A stretch of DNA of 64,000 nucleotides from Ophiura sarsii (Eukaryota > Echinodermata > Ophiuroidea > Amphilepidida > Ophiuridae). Location: NCBI GenBank assembly GCA_035610835.1, contig CM069442.1, forward strand, positions 27,543,798-27,607,797, written 5' to 3'. Of the stretch, positions 20,701-29,385 are shown in pieces. Under the pieces are notes generated by a model that searched no databases, was not told the origin of the DNA, and was given only the letters and a program-made list of their open reading frames with translations. The translations under genes were made by a program, and so were the position numbers. Position 1 is the stretch's first letter; each line of letters starts with the position of its first letter.

Positions 20701-23034
20701 CATTTATCTAAAAGTCATGGACGAAATAACAGTCCCGCTAAGGAGGGTAATGATGTGAAACCAATTATTGTGCCCCCACCAAGGACTGCCTCTGTTGAGG
20801 TTAAAGGGAAAGATACACCTTCTGCACTGTCAGGATCACATGATTTGTCACGGGACTCAAGAGACTTAGGGAGAGATCCAAGGGATTTAACACGGGACCC
20901 TAGAGATGTATCAAGGGACCCTAGAGATGTATCAAGAGACCCTAGAGATGTGTCGCGGGACCCTAGAGATGTATCAAGAGACCCTAGAGATGTGTCGCGG
21001 GACCCTAGAGATTCATCTCGAGACCCTAGAGATGTATCACGGGACCCTAGAGATGTAACGCGGGACCCAAGAGATGTATCGCGGGACCCGAGAGATGTAT
21101 CGCGGGACCCGAGAGATGTATCGAGGGACCCAAGAGATGTATCGAGAGACGTATCAAGAGATCCACGTGATCCCACCCGTGACAGACGTGATCCATCACC
21201 TGCTGCCCATGTACAATCCGCTGCACAAGCTGTTTATGGTGCTTCAGCCGGTCATCCAGGAGCACCAGGACAATTTTGGCCCCCAAATTATGCCCACAGT
21301 ATGGAGGCTGCAGCTAGAGCTCAGTGGCCCCCGTCTACAGACATTGCTAGGCATATGGCTGAAATGGCTGCCATGAGGCCAGACTTACACCGATTACATC
21401 CGATGGTTCTCGAAGGCATGCAACACGAAGCACAAGTTGCTATGCAAATGGGTGCCAATCCTTTTCATCCGGATTGGGCACGAATGTTCCCGCATCACAA
21501 TCGTTTTCCGCAGTATCAGCAGCATCCTGGCATGAGTGCGCTTTCTCCGCACGCAGAACACTTGCAGCAGAATCCAGCGTTGGCAAGGTATATGGCTCAC
21601 TATGCTCAAAGCGACCCATACTTGGCAGCGTCCATGCAGCATGCTTACATGCAACAACAATTGGGACAACATTATCCCAGGATGGGAATGGAGGATGTCA
21701 AACCGGATCCCAATCATTTGAACAGTGTGTTGAAACATAATACTGACCGGGAACGTGCATTCAGTCCTTACGGATCGAAATATGAATCGCCACAGCATAG
21801 TAGCAGTGGCAGTGTGTATGGGGCATCACGCCCAGAGCATATTGACTTGTCTAAAGGACATACGCCCAGACCCCAGAGTCAAGGGTCCAGTAGTAGCGAG
21901 GGTAAATTTGGTCAATATGCAAACGGTTCGCGGCAACAAGATGCAGCGCCCCCACCTACTTCTAAACCTCAGGTACCCAAAGATAATATCTGGCGACCAC
22001 CCGTCTTTCATAGTAGTACACCGCCCAAAGAGAGAACACCGACACCGCAAGATATGAAACCTGCGACAATTACACACCACAATACTCCAGGGTCAAACAG
22101 CGAACCAACATACGGTTCTCAATTAGATTCCAAAGGTACTTCTCGTGATGGCTCCCAGTCAAGACCCCCTACAGCCGAGTCCACTGGTGATGCGAATTCT
22201 CGTGATGGCCTCCACCCAAGAACCCCTGTTGAAGGACAGCGTTCACATGATCCCTATCGAGGCAGTCCTTTCCCTGGACATCACACTCCTGAGCACAGTC
22301 CAGCTAGAAAAGACTTATCCCAGATTTATCCACAAGAGCAGAAGTACTACCCTAAAACTGATGGGCTATCAGTACATGGGAAAGATGGCATGCATCCACA
22401 TGCATCTAGTCTAGGACCTGGATCCGATCCTAATAGCGCATTTGCTTTTCTCAAGGCAACTAACCCTGGTACCCAAGGTGGAAATTCTCAGACTGCATCA
22501 CCAGTACCCCCTCAGCCCCCAACACCAACTGCCACACCACCCCCTAAGCCCCCGCGAGAAGAAGAATACATTTCAGACAGCGAAGAGTGCTTCAAGGACC
22601 CAACTATTGGGGGTGTGGCCGTTGCGCTTGGTCATGGTTCGGTGTTATTTGAATGTGCAAAACGTGAACTCCATGCCACAACGTCGATCATGACGCCGCA
22701 GAGGCACCAGCCCACCAGAATCAGCTTAGTCTTTTACCAGCATAAGAGCTTGAACTTCCCGAATCACGGCAATGAGAATTACGAGCGCAAAATGCAGTTG
22801 AAGGAGGAGCGTGCTATCGCGAACGGTGAACCAGTGCCGTCCCGTTTCCACCGAAAGAGGAAAAGCGACGCTGCGGATTCAAAATCGGGCGATAACAAGA
22901 AAGCCAAGTCATCTGGGACACCAACACTGGAAACCCCTGTGATGAAAGCCTCAACTATGACAACAGACACAATTGTGACACTTGCGTCGTGTGCGTTTCC
23001 GCAGGTCACTGGCCCATATCAAAAGTGGGTGTAG
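9971..23034 (+). CDS. TET: TET methylcytosine dioxygenase, 3' part of gene (8 exons, 5' end missing)
   Basis: TET enzymes are nuclear Fe(II)/2-oxoglutarate dioxygenases that oxidise 5-methylcytosine stepwise in DNA. The coding exons are 9971-11747, 12547-12631, 13803-13902, 14372-14580, 17049-17208, 18367-18456, 19203-19340 and 20413-23034. Every junction has AG/GT borders and compatible phases, giving 1726 codons and a TAG stop. Visible in order are a disordered His/Ala/Gln/Pro-rich region, the Cys-rich domain, the first half of the double-stranded beta-helix with iron motif HRD (residues 841-843 of this partial protein), a low-complexity insert of more than 700 residues, and the C-terminal half-barrel with RELHATT (iron His, residue 1607) and PTRIS (2-oxoglutarate Arg). 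The protein ends in GPYQKWV, much as vertebrate TETs end. No CXXC zinc finger is seen; it would be upstream. The first exon starts at a splice acceptor, so the true start codon is not here. Family assignment is secure; naming TET1, 2 or 3 is not justified. Confidence 0.96.
11178..11325 (+). repeat. In-frame 24-bp repeat encoding S-S-I-P-R-S-D/E octads in TET
   Basis: Six consecutive 24-nt units (agttcaataccaaggagtga-like) encode octads of the form [40 protein letters not shown] and SSIPRSEP. Copies diverge more toward the 3' end. Confidence 0.9.
11748..12546 (+). other. TET intron, 799 bp
   Basis: Begins gtaagtg, ends ccacag. No mobile element recognised. Confidence 0.85.
12547..12631 (+). 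CDS. TET: TET exon b: Cys-rich domain, [10 protein letters not shown] motif
   Basis: An 85-nt exon between cacag and gttagt. With one base from the previous exon it reads through the signature [17 protein letters not shown], nearly identical to vertebrate TET proteins. It enters in phase 1 and leaves in phase 2. Confidence 0.95.
13065..13514. mobile_element. Candidate inverted-repeat element in a TET intron
   Basis: The left end TCAGTGGTGGAA pairs imperfectly with TTCCACCCCTGG at the right end. Inside, gggcaggtaactc..tacctgccc and ttacccgc..gggcaggcgg are further inverted words. Boundaries are tentative. Confidence 0.4.
13803..13902 (+). CDS. TET: TET exon c: Cys-rich domain, [16 protein letters not shown] motif
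   Basis: A 100-nt exon (tgtctag acceptor, gtaagc donor) that encodes [19 protein letters not shown]. The Cys is one of the zinc-binding residues of the TET Cys-rich domain in known structures. It ends in phase 0. Confidence 0.95.
14372..14580 (+). CDS. TET: TET exon d: Cys-rich domain, IIRRSG and ADDLYETL
   Basis: A 209-nt exon, the same length I recall for the corresponding vertebrate TET2 exon. It starts [12 protein letters not shown]; an Arg of this RR pair contacts 2-oxoglutarate in human TET2. It continues with a predicted hydrophobic segment and ADDLYETL, and ends near RRCGTNE in phase 2 at a gtaagt donor. Confidence 0.95.
14619..14868. mobile_element. MITE, TGTGACCAGTCACATC family, copy 1
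   Basis: The left TGTGACCAGTCACATCAAA pairs with the right TTTTGATGTGACGGGTCACA. It contains gacatgttgtcggcaaac and cataccaataactc, repeated in the next element. Confidence 0.7.
14869..15575. mobile_element. Second element of the same family, head-to-tail
   Basis: It starts TATGTGATCAGTCACATCAA and repeats the interior of the previous copy (gcatgttgtcggcaaac, tcatttcaaagcttaaaat, cataccaataactc) to about 15060. An inverted TTTTGACTGATCACATCACA lies near 15555-15575. Confidence 0.5.
15329..15371. repeat. Near-perfect 22-bp-arm hairpin
   Basis: attttgcttgatctcatcac is followed directly by its near reverse complement gtgatgcgatcaagcaaaat, with one mismatch and almost no loop, inside a TET intron. 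Confidence 0.85.
15576..16486 (+). other. TET intron sequence without recognised elements
   Basis: AT-rich; the reading frames here have no splice support. Confidence 0.6.
16487..16737. mobile_element. GC-rich MITE with about 30-bp terminal inverted repeats
   Basis: The left end TATAGTCGTCGTCAGAATAC and the right end GTATTCTGACGACGACTATA are exact inverted repeats. They continue with t-c/t-ggcactttt. The 251-bp element is much richer in GC than its surroundings (tcgcggccaat, ccgcgacgcgtcg). Confidence 0.88.
17049..17208 (+). CDS. TET: TET exon e: [14 protein letters not shown] motif
   Basis: A 160-nt exon (tctttcag acceptor, gtatgt donor). It encodes [20 protein letters not shown] followed by WSM and a CKFAR segment, the most conserved cysteine cluster of the family. 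It ends in phase 0. Confidence 0.96.
17251..17440. mobile_element. MITE, GAACTACCTG family, copy 2
   Basis: Perfect terminal inverted repeats TGAGAACTACCTG and CAGGTAGTTCTCA bound 190 bp in a TET intron. The interior matches the copy at 3697-3870. Confidence 0.82.
17552..17836 (-). repeat. Tandem pair of tRNA-derived SINE-like sequences
   Basis: Two units of about 143 bp lie head-to-tail. Read on the minus strand, the right unit has an A-box-like TGGCTTAATAGGG, then a B-box-like GGTTTCGATTCC. The left unit has TAGCCCAATAGGG and GGCTCGACTCC. The 3' body (tccttccccaacaaaatttg) is shared. This suggests a Pol III SINE, tandemly duplicated; it is not a functional tRNA. Confidence 0.6.
17894..18273. 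mobile_element. MITE with TGTGACCCAAC termini
   Basis: The left TTGTGACCCAACGCAAGTAA and CTGAGGCACAATG are mirrored at the right by CATTGTGCCTCATTTACTCA and TGTTGGGTCACATA. About 33-bp arms with a few mismatches; whole element about 380 bp. Confidence 0.82.
18367..18456 (+). CDS. TET: TET exon f
   Basis: A 90-nt phase 0-0 exon (tttacag acceptor, gtaaga donor) encoding 30 residues that end with [11 protein letters not shown]. Vertebrate TETs have a like-sized exon with LAP..YQNQ at this place. Confidence 0.94.
18457..19202 (+). other. TET intron, 746 bp
   Basis: No repeat or other gene recognised. Confidence 0.8.
19203..19340 (+). CDS. TET: TET exon g: iron-binding H-R-D
   Basis: A 138-nt phase 0-0 exon encoding [27 protein letters not shown] and [10 protein letters not shown]. 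The His codon 19302-19304 and Asp codon 19308-19310 are the two proximal Fe(II) ligands (H1382 and D1384 in human TET2). Both are intact. Confidence 0.97.
19430..19700. repeat. Dispersed repeat shared with the lipase intron (opposite orientation)
   Basis: gttgatcaacaatgttaagt, ccggttccattcc, gacaccccctttgaa, gcaagcttttgtttg and tgacaggtgacat appear as reverse complement at about 61665-61885. Copies have diverged; the element class is not clear. Confidence 0.75.
19849..19926 (+). other. tRNA-Pro-like sequence (pseudogene or SINE head)
   Basis: The A-box-like TGGTGTAGTGGTTA, a CGCTTTGGGACCG anticodon arm (TGG at the Pro anticodon position) and T-arm TTGGGATTGAATCCCAG resemble eukaryotic tRNA-Pro. 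The acceptor stem pairs at only about 4-5 of 7 positions, so it is probably not a working tRNA. Confidence 0.55.
20413..23034 (+). CDS. TET: TET last exon: catalytic barrel split by a giant low-complexity insert
   Basis: One 2622-nt exon encodes 873 residues and a TAG stop. It begins [13 protein letters not shown] and [12 protein letters not shown]; the His at 20476-20478 corresponds to a 2-oxoglutarate contact. A low-complexity insert from about 20600 to 22560 contains about 14 RDPRD units (20870-21180) and Pro/Ser/His-rich sequence. The barrel resumes with [27 protein letters not shown] (iron His codon 22672-22674) and [12 protein letters not shown] (Arg 22717-22719, base-contacting Tyr 22735-22737). 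A basic stretch [19 protein letters not shown] may be a nuclear localisation signal. I recall vertebrates splitting this region into two exons; here it is unbroken. Confidence 0.96.
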   Translation: MVTLTKENIRGKRAQPGDEQLHCLPLYYLDNTDEYGSTEGQQDKVRKGAIEVLTHYRHKMRVKDYKKQIIPNGVARGIRHKTDGEKHGSPSRKGSSHLSKSHGRNNSPAKEGNDVKPIIVPPPRTASVEVKGKDTPSALSGSHDLSRDSRDLGRDPRDLTRDPRDVSRDPRDVSRDPRDVSRDPRDVSRDPRDVSRDPRDSSRDPRDVSRDPRDVTRDPRDVSRDPRDVSRDPRDVSRDPRDVSRDVSRDPRDPTRDRRDPSPAAHVQSAAQAVYGASAGHPGAPGQFWPPNYAHSMEAAARAQWPPSTDIARHMAEMAAMRPDLHRLHPMVLEGMQHEAQVAMQMGANPFHPDWARMFPHHNRFPQYQQHPGMSALSPHAEHLQQNPALARYMAHYAQSDPYLAASMQHAYMQQQLGQHYPRMGMEDVKPDPNHLNSVLKHNTDRERAFSPYGSKYESPQHSSSGSVYGASRPEHIDLSKGHTPRPQSQGSSSSEGKFGQYANGSRQQDAAPPPTSKPQVPKDNIWRPPVFHSSTPPKERTPTPQDMKPATITHHNTPGSNSEPTYGSQLDSKGTSRDGSQSRPPTAESTGDANSRDGLHPRTPVEGQRSHDPYRGSPFPGHHTPEHSPARKDLSQIYPQEQKYYPKTDGLSVHGKDGMHPHASSLGPGSDPNSAFAFLKATNPGTQGGNSQTASPVPPQPPTPTATPPPKPPREEEYISDSEECFKDPTIGGVAVALGHGSVLFECAKRELHATTSIMTPQRHQPTRISLVFYQHKSLNFPNHGNENYERKMQLKEERAIANGEPVPSRFHRKRKSDAADSKSGDNKKAKSSGTPTLETPVMKASTMTTDTIVTLASCAFPQVTGPYQKWV
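20840..21180 (+). repeat. In-frame 21-bp minisatellite encoding RDPRDVS heptads in TET
   Basis: About 14 near-perfect copies of a 21-nt unit (gaccctagagatgtatcaag-like) encode RDPRDVS with few changes (LT, SS, VT, PT variants). One unit is partly deleted, leaving RDVS. Synonymous differences (gtatcaagg versus gtgtcgcgg) recur in alternation, which suggests expansion of a higher-order dimer or trimer. The peptide is strictly mixed-charge and lies in the low-complexity insert of the catalytic domain. Confidence 0.95.
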
Positions 23035-23513
23035 ATCTATGGAGCGCAACTGCTGAATTCAACATACAAAAATAGTCAAGACACAAATCTGGCGTAAACA
23101 TTACTGTCATGCTTATTATGTCTTGGACTTGTTTTAAAGTCTAGCGTCGTTTCCGTGGATGTATGTGGCATTTAGCAGTTGCCTCAGATTACTAGCCGAT
23201 AGAAGAGTTCAAATTGCTATAGATAAAATAGAAACTTCAAAGGTCATGCTGCATTGATGATCCCTCCCTGTATACCTTGAAAGTGAAAGAGTTTGTACAA
23301 CTTTATTTTATACTCATACATTACTTGGGAGATGTTAACACTCAACTTGCATTGACTAGGATAAGCATTGCTGTGATTTTTCAAAACGATATCCCCAAAT
23401 AACAAATTAGCCCCACTTTGACCATTTTTAAAGTGTTTTTTTTTAATTATTTGTCAGGTGTTTCTTTTTTATTTCAGGGATGAAGTTTCAAAATTCGGGG
23501 GAAAAATAATAAA
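23035..23513 (+). other. Probable TET 3' UTR start with a candidate poly(A) signal
   Basis: Sequence after the TAG has no further reading frame. The first AATAAA is at 23508-23513, with others farther on (for example near 25133 and 28354). The actual polyadenylation site cannot be told; TET 3' UTRs are often long. Confidence 0.35.
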
Positions 23514-24214
23514 TGTTGTGTTGCCCTCGAGTGCCAAAAATTATTTTTATTATTAATTGCTTGAAACTATATATTACTTGCAAACCGTGGCTGTCGTGGT
23601 TAAAACGAAATTGGTAAATGTCAATTTAACTAATGTTTCTAGTGTTATAATAGGGGTTTTTTAAAAAACCTATTCAAGCAAACTCATTCATTTCAAGCAG
23701 AAAATAGTAATATTTTAACAATTTTGGGGAACATTTATATCATAAAAAAAATAAGACACTAATTTTATATTTTAGGGTGGATCACTGAAGACAAGACAAA
23801 CATTTTCTTTTTGGGGGGGGGGGCTTAACCACACCACAAAATATAGCCTCATAATTTACTCCTTATGCCCTTATGCTTCCTGGGACCAAACAGTATTGCA
23901 TAATTAATACTGCCATATTGTACCGTTATTTGTGTAAAAATAAGAAATATACGAGAATTTGCAGGTCTTGTGACCATAGCAACATTCTAAGATTTTTATT
24001 CAGACATTGTATAGCAGTGACCTCAACCATTTTTTGTACAGATTTTATTACGAAAAACTAGTTTCTAATAAGACCATTTGCTCTCATGAACCACTTTTCA
24101 GTGTGTTTATTTTGGCAATCTTAGAAAGCATTGTTGACATTTGGTTGCGTAACCCTATGCAGGGTTTTAAGAGTCATCAATCAACCCGATATTAATTGAA
24201 TTTGGTGATCTCGA

Positions 24215-24373
24215 TATTCTGTAAAACAACTTAATTTCGTGAGGGAATTAATTTCGCAAGGAATTTAGAATTGAAAGTACCAGTAAAAATGTCCAGATTC
24301 GCAAAATTAAATGCCCGCAAAATTAGCAGTCATTCGCTTAATATTATCCGCGAAATTATAGTGTTTTCCAGTA
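24215..24373. mobile_element. MITE, aatttcgcg palindromic family
   Basis: The left end ttctgtaaaacaacttaatt and the right end attatagtgttttccagtat carry inverted aatttcg / cgaaatt words. It is related in inverted orientation to 1441-1658. Confidence 0.65.
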
Positions 24374-26552
24374 TACAGAACCAACCAAGTTGAGATGTGG
24401 GCATTGAATTTAGTACGGTATGTTACAACACGATCCTATGATTTTATGATTCTGTAATTCTTTTTTTAAATTAACTTATATTTGATTGAATGTTAAATGT
24501 AAAAATATAATCAAAACGGGATACAAGTTGCAATGTTTTAACCGACAAACTAGTTCATAAAATTCATTACGGAATGTCCTAATGAAGACGAACAGTTCCT
24601 TTGAAATATAATTGATATTGTATTATATAGATAAGTGGTTTCCCCCAACTCTTAACTCCGAACTGAAATGTTGTGTGTAACCCCACAAAGAGTAACGCAT
24701 CTAAGTGCAAATATGTAAATGTACCTTTTTAAAGCTTTTTTCATTGTTATTCTTACTGATTTAGTGAACGTTGTAAGGTATCATCTATTTAACATAAGTA
24801 CCAAATATTGTGTGTGCAAAATTAACATTTATGTAGGTGCTTTATTGTTGCAAGTATCCAGAGTTTTTCTATTTCTGATTTGTTAAACAATAAGGCAATA
24901 AGAAGGGGAAAACACACTATTTTGAAATCAGGTGGCCTTTGCAAGGTTTATTCATTGGTTTGATACTTGTTTAACTTATGATTCCACAGAAAAGGATGTG
25001 TTTTTCAAATAGAGAGCCCTCTAAATGGGTTTCTACCCTGCCTAACATAACCTTTTCATGACCATGTACATTGTAAAATTGAGGGCTTACTTTGCAAACA
25101 TCGATCTCCACTTCACCTATAACTCCCCTCACAATAAAAACAAAATCCTCAGATTGTGTCTGATTTCGCCTTCAATGTTGGACAGCCGATTATTTCCTGG
25201 GAGCCTTTAATGGTGGCATTGTGTTTTGTAAAGTGAGCCCCCTATATTATGTGGACTCATGGTTTGTTAAATCTCGCCGTTTTGTCATAAATGGTAAGTG
25301 TCAATAATCAGTTACTGATATGTATCACAGGGGGTTTAATAAGGACATGGTTACGCCATAACTTCCAGGGTTCACAAATCAAGGGTCAATATATTACGTC
25401 ACCCACACCGGGTGTTAATGAGTCAAGAACGCATCTGTTATTTTACAGTCATTGACCACTTAATCCTCTGTCAAAAATAACAGATATCTAAATACAAGTA
25501 TATACAACTGGTGCTATATGAAAATTTTATAAAATTTAACCTTATTACAGCAGTCATCAGATATGATTTGTATTCCTCAAATTCAAGCTGCAGATATAGG
25601 GCATGTCAAAATGCTCTTGAACGGAAACAAAAGTGGCATATACAGTCACACAAAGCTTACTGAAGGTAATTAATTGAGTTTTTGTTTTAAAATGGACTTT
25701 AATTTTACCAATTATATCGTATGAAGCTGCTCACAGCAATTTTGATTTGTTTTCAATTTTGATTTGTTTTAACAAAGTTTTTTTTTATATTTAGTGTTTT
25801 TACTTTCTATAAACCGTTATTTCAATGTGTTGCTTCAGGGATACAATGGTATTAGTGTTGTTTTATATATAGAAATGCCTCAGACCATCCATACACACAT
25901 TTTTATGCATTTTAGAGAAAAAAAGCAAATATGTGTACAAATTATGTATAGATAGTGCAAAAATATTCTCCAGTTTTTTGAAAAAGACACAAAAACTTTT
26001 TACAATGATGTCTGCTACACGGAGACCGCATAGTGTAGGTATTTTAATAGGTATTTTCCACAGATTTTTCAGCTTGTACATTTTTTAAATGTTTACTCGT
26101 TGTGTATCATGTTGTTTATCCAGACAAAATTAATGTTGCCCCTGGCAACAGTTGCGAGGTAGTTTTAAACAGATATTTAAAATTTTGAATAGTGAGAAAA
26201 ATATATATGTATTGATTTTTATCTTGATCAAATCAAGCACTGGTCATTTCTGTGAAATATTTTAATGAGATAATTTTAAAATTACTGCTATCCAACGGGT
26301 CTAATCGATTACTAATAATGTTGGTAACAGTATTTAATATATAAGCCCAAGGCTTTATAAAAGTGATTTTAATTTATCAAGCATCTACAATCGGTGCCGT
26401 TGAGAGCTGCCGCTCAGAAGCACTATTTTTGAAATAGTGATATTTTTCAAAATCATGCAATCGAAGTAGATATATAATGAAATAGATTTTTATGATATTA
26501 TCTTATTGAATGAATATGGGGAAGCAAATGGATTACCGCCAGTGACCTCACA
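24374..26552. other. Non-coding DNA downstream of TET
   Basis: AT-rich; may belong to a long TET 3' UTR or to intergenic DNA. No gene or bounded element recognised. Confidence 0.5.
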
Positions 26553-26746
26553 TACTGTAAAACAAGTTAATTTCGCGAGCAATTTAATTTTGCAAATACG
26601 CGAAATTATATTGCCGCGAATTGAGTGTGTGAAGATGACGGTAGTGGTAGAAATGTTATGTTCGCAAAATTAAGTTACCGCTAAACTAGTGATGATTAGC
26701 AATTTGCATGAAAAAAGTTGCCGCAAAATTAACTTGTTTTACAGTA
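26553..26746. mobile_element. MITE, aatttcgcg palindromic family, best-preserved copy
   Basis: Terminal inverted repeats TACTGTAAAACAAGTTAATT and AATTAACTTGTTTTACAGTA are exact over 20 bp. They are bounded by TA, with inverted tttcgcg/gcgaaa words inside 194 bp. Confidence 0.88.
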
Positions 26747-28438
26747 CTATGGGAGTCATAAATATTACCCAGAGAGCAATGGTCCATCAATCAGTGAATT
26801 GGAAATTGAACTTGGCATTGTGAAACTGGATTATGTCTGATTCTGGTGTTTTAGAATGGGATGAATGTATGAAATTACATTTGTGATATTATGTATGAAA
26901 TGGTATTTTTTAAATTTAGTGCTGTTCATTGCTGGGGTGTAAATCTAAAGAAGTAACTGTGGAGAATAATTGCTGGCGCCATTTTGTTTTTACCCACGAG
27001 GACTTTATTGAGGATGTAGTGGTAAGAGGTGTCTATTGTCTATTAATGGAAACAAACTGTGAAATTATTCCTTCAAAATCGACACCCTCTACATCATGGA
27101 AAGTTTTGCTTTCAAGTTACAGCTAAAACGGCAGACACAATCTCTTTGACTTTCCACCTGTATATAACCGTATGGGTTAAAAACAAAATGGCACCCATTT
27201 AAACGCCAAGAGATAGATTTATATATTTTGTACTGCTCTCCTTAATATTTCTATGCTGTAAACAGACTTCATTCAGTGTGTAGTCATCTTTGGATGGTAG
27301 TAGTGATTACTGATGTACATATTAATTACAATTATGGGGAGAAAATTATCAGTAAATAATAATAATTGCAAATTTTAGTCTATCTGTAAAAATTAGTCCA
27401 GATATGGTTTTTAAAAAGATGAAATATTATAATAGACCAGTTGTAAATTGGTGAATAATTGTGGAAACCAGCCAAATAGTTTTTCTGACTATTTTTCTCT
27501 GTGTTTGTTCTGTGAGGTCTATTGTGTGTAGATTTTTAGTGTATATGAACTTGAGAAATCAGAGTTGCAACTTAATTTATTATTATGCAGACCCTTTAGA
27601 TGGGCTGCATATGCTATCATTTGGGCTTTAAACTAGCATTGGTGGTGAAGTTTGTGGCACCCAAATGATAAAGTTATGTTTTGCCAGGCATTTCACCCAA
27701 TCAGGTGCAATAGCACTACTTCTGGCATCATCAACTTGCCATATATCCATATTGTACCAGGGTGGGTTTGCAAGTGTTTGGCAATACTCTAACACTGTAT
27801 TGGGCCCAAAAGGTGCAATTTTACTCCCAAAAGTACTGACAAAGCTGAAAACAACCAATTGAGAGTAATTTAAAATTTCAACTTGATTGGGTGTCATTCA
27901 GTGAGAGTTTAAAGTCCTTTGGGTGTAAATATTGTACTTCTAGCAATACCATACACTTTATTGTGCCCAAAAACTGGCAATATATTGCAGCTGTGTTTGA
28001 CATGTGTAGGGTCGATTCTGTGTACATGTCGAAGTGTGTGTAAAGTGTATCATGTAATATTGTAAAATAGCTCCGACAGTACCTGTAAAGTATCTTATTA
28101 TCTTACTCCCTACTAGTAAAATGAATTGATCCATATTTCAACAAGGCCAACATACCTCGATCAAATTGGATCATATCTATTTTACTTCATAGGGATGTAA
28201 CTTATTCTTAGCTATAAGATGCTAATGCTATGGATGATGTTGTAGTAAATGTTTTTAAAATGAATTGTGCTGTTCAAATTTTCTCAATGCGTGTCTAGAG
28301 TTGTAGACTCAAAAGATTAACACTTGTGATGGCTTCCTAAATGAAGTCTTGATGAATAAATGTTGTTGACAAGACAAATTGTCAACTCAGAAATTGAAAA
28401 ATTCATGCAGATTTATGTGTTTTTTGTTGTCTTTTTAG
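26747..28438. other. Non-coding DNA
   Basis: Reading frames at 26929-27126 plus and 27628-27897 minus resemble no family known to me and lack splice support. Confidence 0.4.
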
Positions 28439-28649
28439 CCTCATGACAAAAATTACTTCTCATGTAGGGCCTGTGGGCGTATTTAACCCGGTATTTATTA
28501 ACCGTAAACAACATTTCGCCATAGTGAGAAACCGATTAACTATACATAGACGTAATATACGCCCTCGCCTGTCCCCCTCCGGCCCAACACGTAGTATTAT
28601 CATCCAAGCACAAATACCAGCTCAAATGGCTCAACCAAAGCTGTTCTAA
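28439..28649 (+). CDS. Candidate orphan terminal exon, unknown product
   Basis: A strong acceptor-like tract (gtttttttgttgtctttttag) ends at 28438. It is followed by a 68-codon frame from the ATG at 28443 that is basic, Arg- and Pro-containing (RRNIRPRLSPSGP) and ends TAA at 28647-28649. GC content rises over the frame. It could be a last exon of an unrecognised or alternative TET transcript, or chance. No family recognised. Confidence 0.2.
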
Positions 28650-28999
28650 TTAGCGGTATATCCCCGACTTGCTGACGACCAAGCTGTTCCAACCCAAGGG
28701 CTACTCCCCTCCCATCTCATTGATTCTGTAGTCGCGCTGACTGTTATGAGCTGTTATGCCAGTGTTGGGGACAAGGTTGAATTGGTCGAAACCACTTATA
28801 TGTCTACATGTAGCACAGGGAAATGTATCGCAAGTGAGCTCCATTTTTAACTGGAATATCAGTAAATGAGAAAAATAGCGAGCCCGATACCAATGCTACA
28901 CTATTCACTGCATGTGTATACCAATCAATCAAGTATATACTACTCTTTATTCCGTCACGGTTTTCATTTAAGTTTTACAAAAAAAACACTCTGCCAGAT

Positions 29000-29075
29000 C
29001 GGTCTGCCTAGCTCAGTGGATTAGAACCTCACTTATGGTGCAGAAGGTTTCAGGTTCGAATCCTTGTCGAATCTC
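29000..29075 (+). other. tRNA-like sequence (SINE head or degraded tRNA)
   Basis: A-box-like TAGCTCAGTGGATTAGAA and a consensus B-box GGTTCGAATCC lie at tRNA spacing, but the acceptor and T stems do not pair well. Probably a SINE promoter or a pseudogene. Confidence 0.5.
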
Positions 29076-29228
29076 TCTTTGTTGTGATTAAATAATTTTA
29101 TTAAGTGGAGATTGGTGAAATAAATAAACCTTTAAACTGAAGAAAAATATTACATAACGACATATCTTAAGCCACAACAGCCCGAAAAATGGTTACACAA
29201 TGGGGAAGGTAGTCGACTTTGTATACCT

Positions 29229-29385
29229 TGTATAATTTCACTGTCACACAACACCCTCTGATACTTCCCATCCGAGAACCGACCAAATAAAACGTGTATT
29301 GGTCGGTTCTCGGACGGGAGCGGTTTTTGCAAGGCGAAGTATCAGAGGGTGTTATTCGATTGTCAGTGACAGTGAAATTATACAC
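29229..29385. mobile_element. Foldback element with nested hairpin
   Basis: The left arm (tataatttcactgtcac, acaccctctgatacttc) pairs with the right arm (gaagtatcagagggtgt, gacagtgaaattata). The centre is a 14-bp hairpin ccgagaaccgacca / tggtcggttctcgg around 29273-29313. Confidence 0.82.

Noticed and set aside
20715..21176. 153-codon minus-strand frame made of Gly-Ser-Leu-Asp-Thr-Ser repeats
   Set aside because: It is the antisense of the [10 protein letters not shown] minisatellite.
27628..27897. 89-codon minus-strand frame with protein-like composition
   Set aside because: No splice sites or recognised family; kept as non-coding for lack of support.
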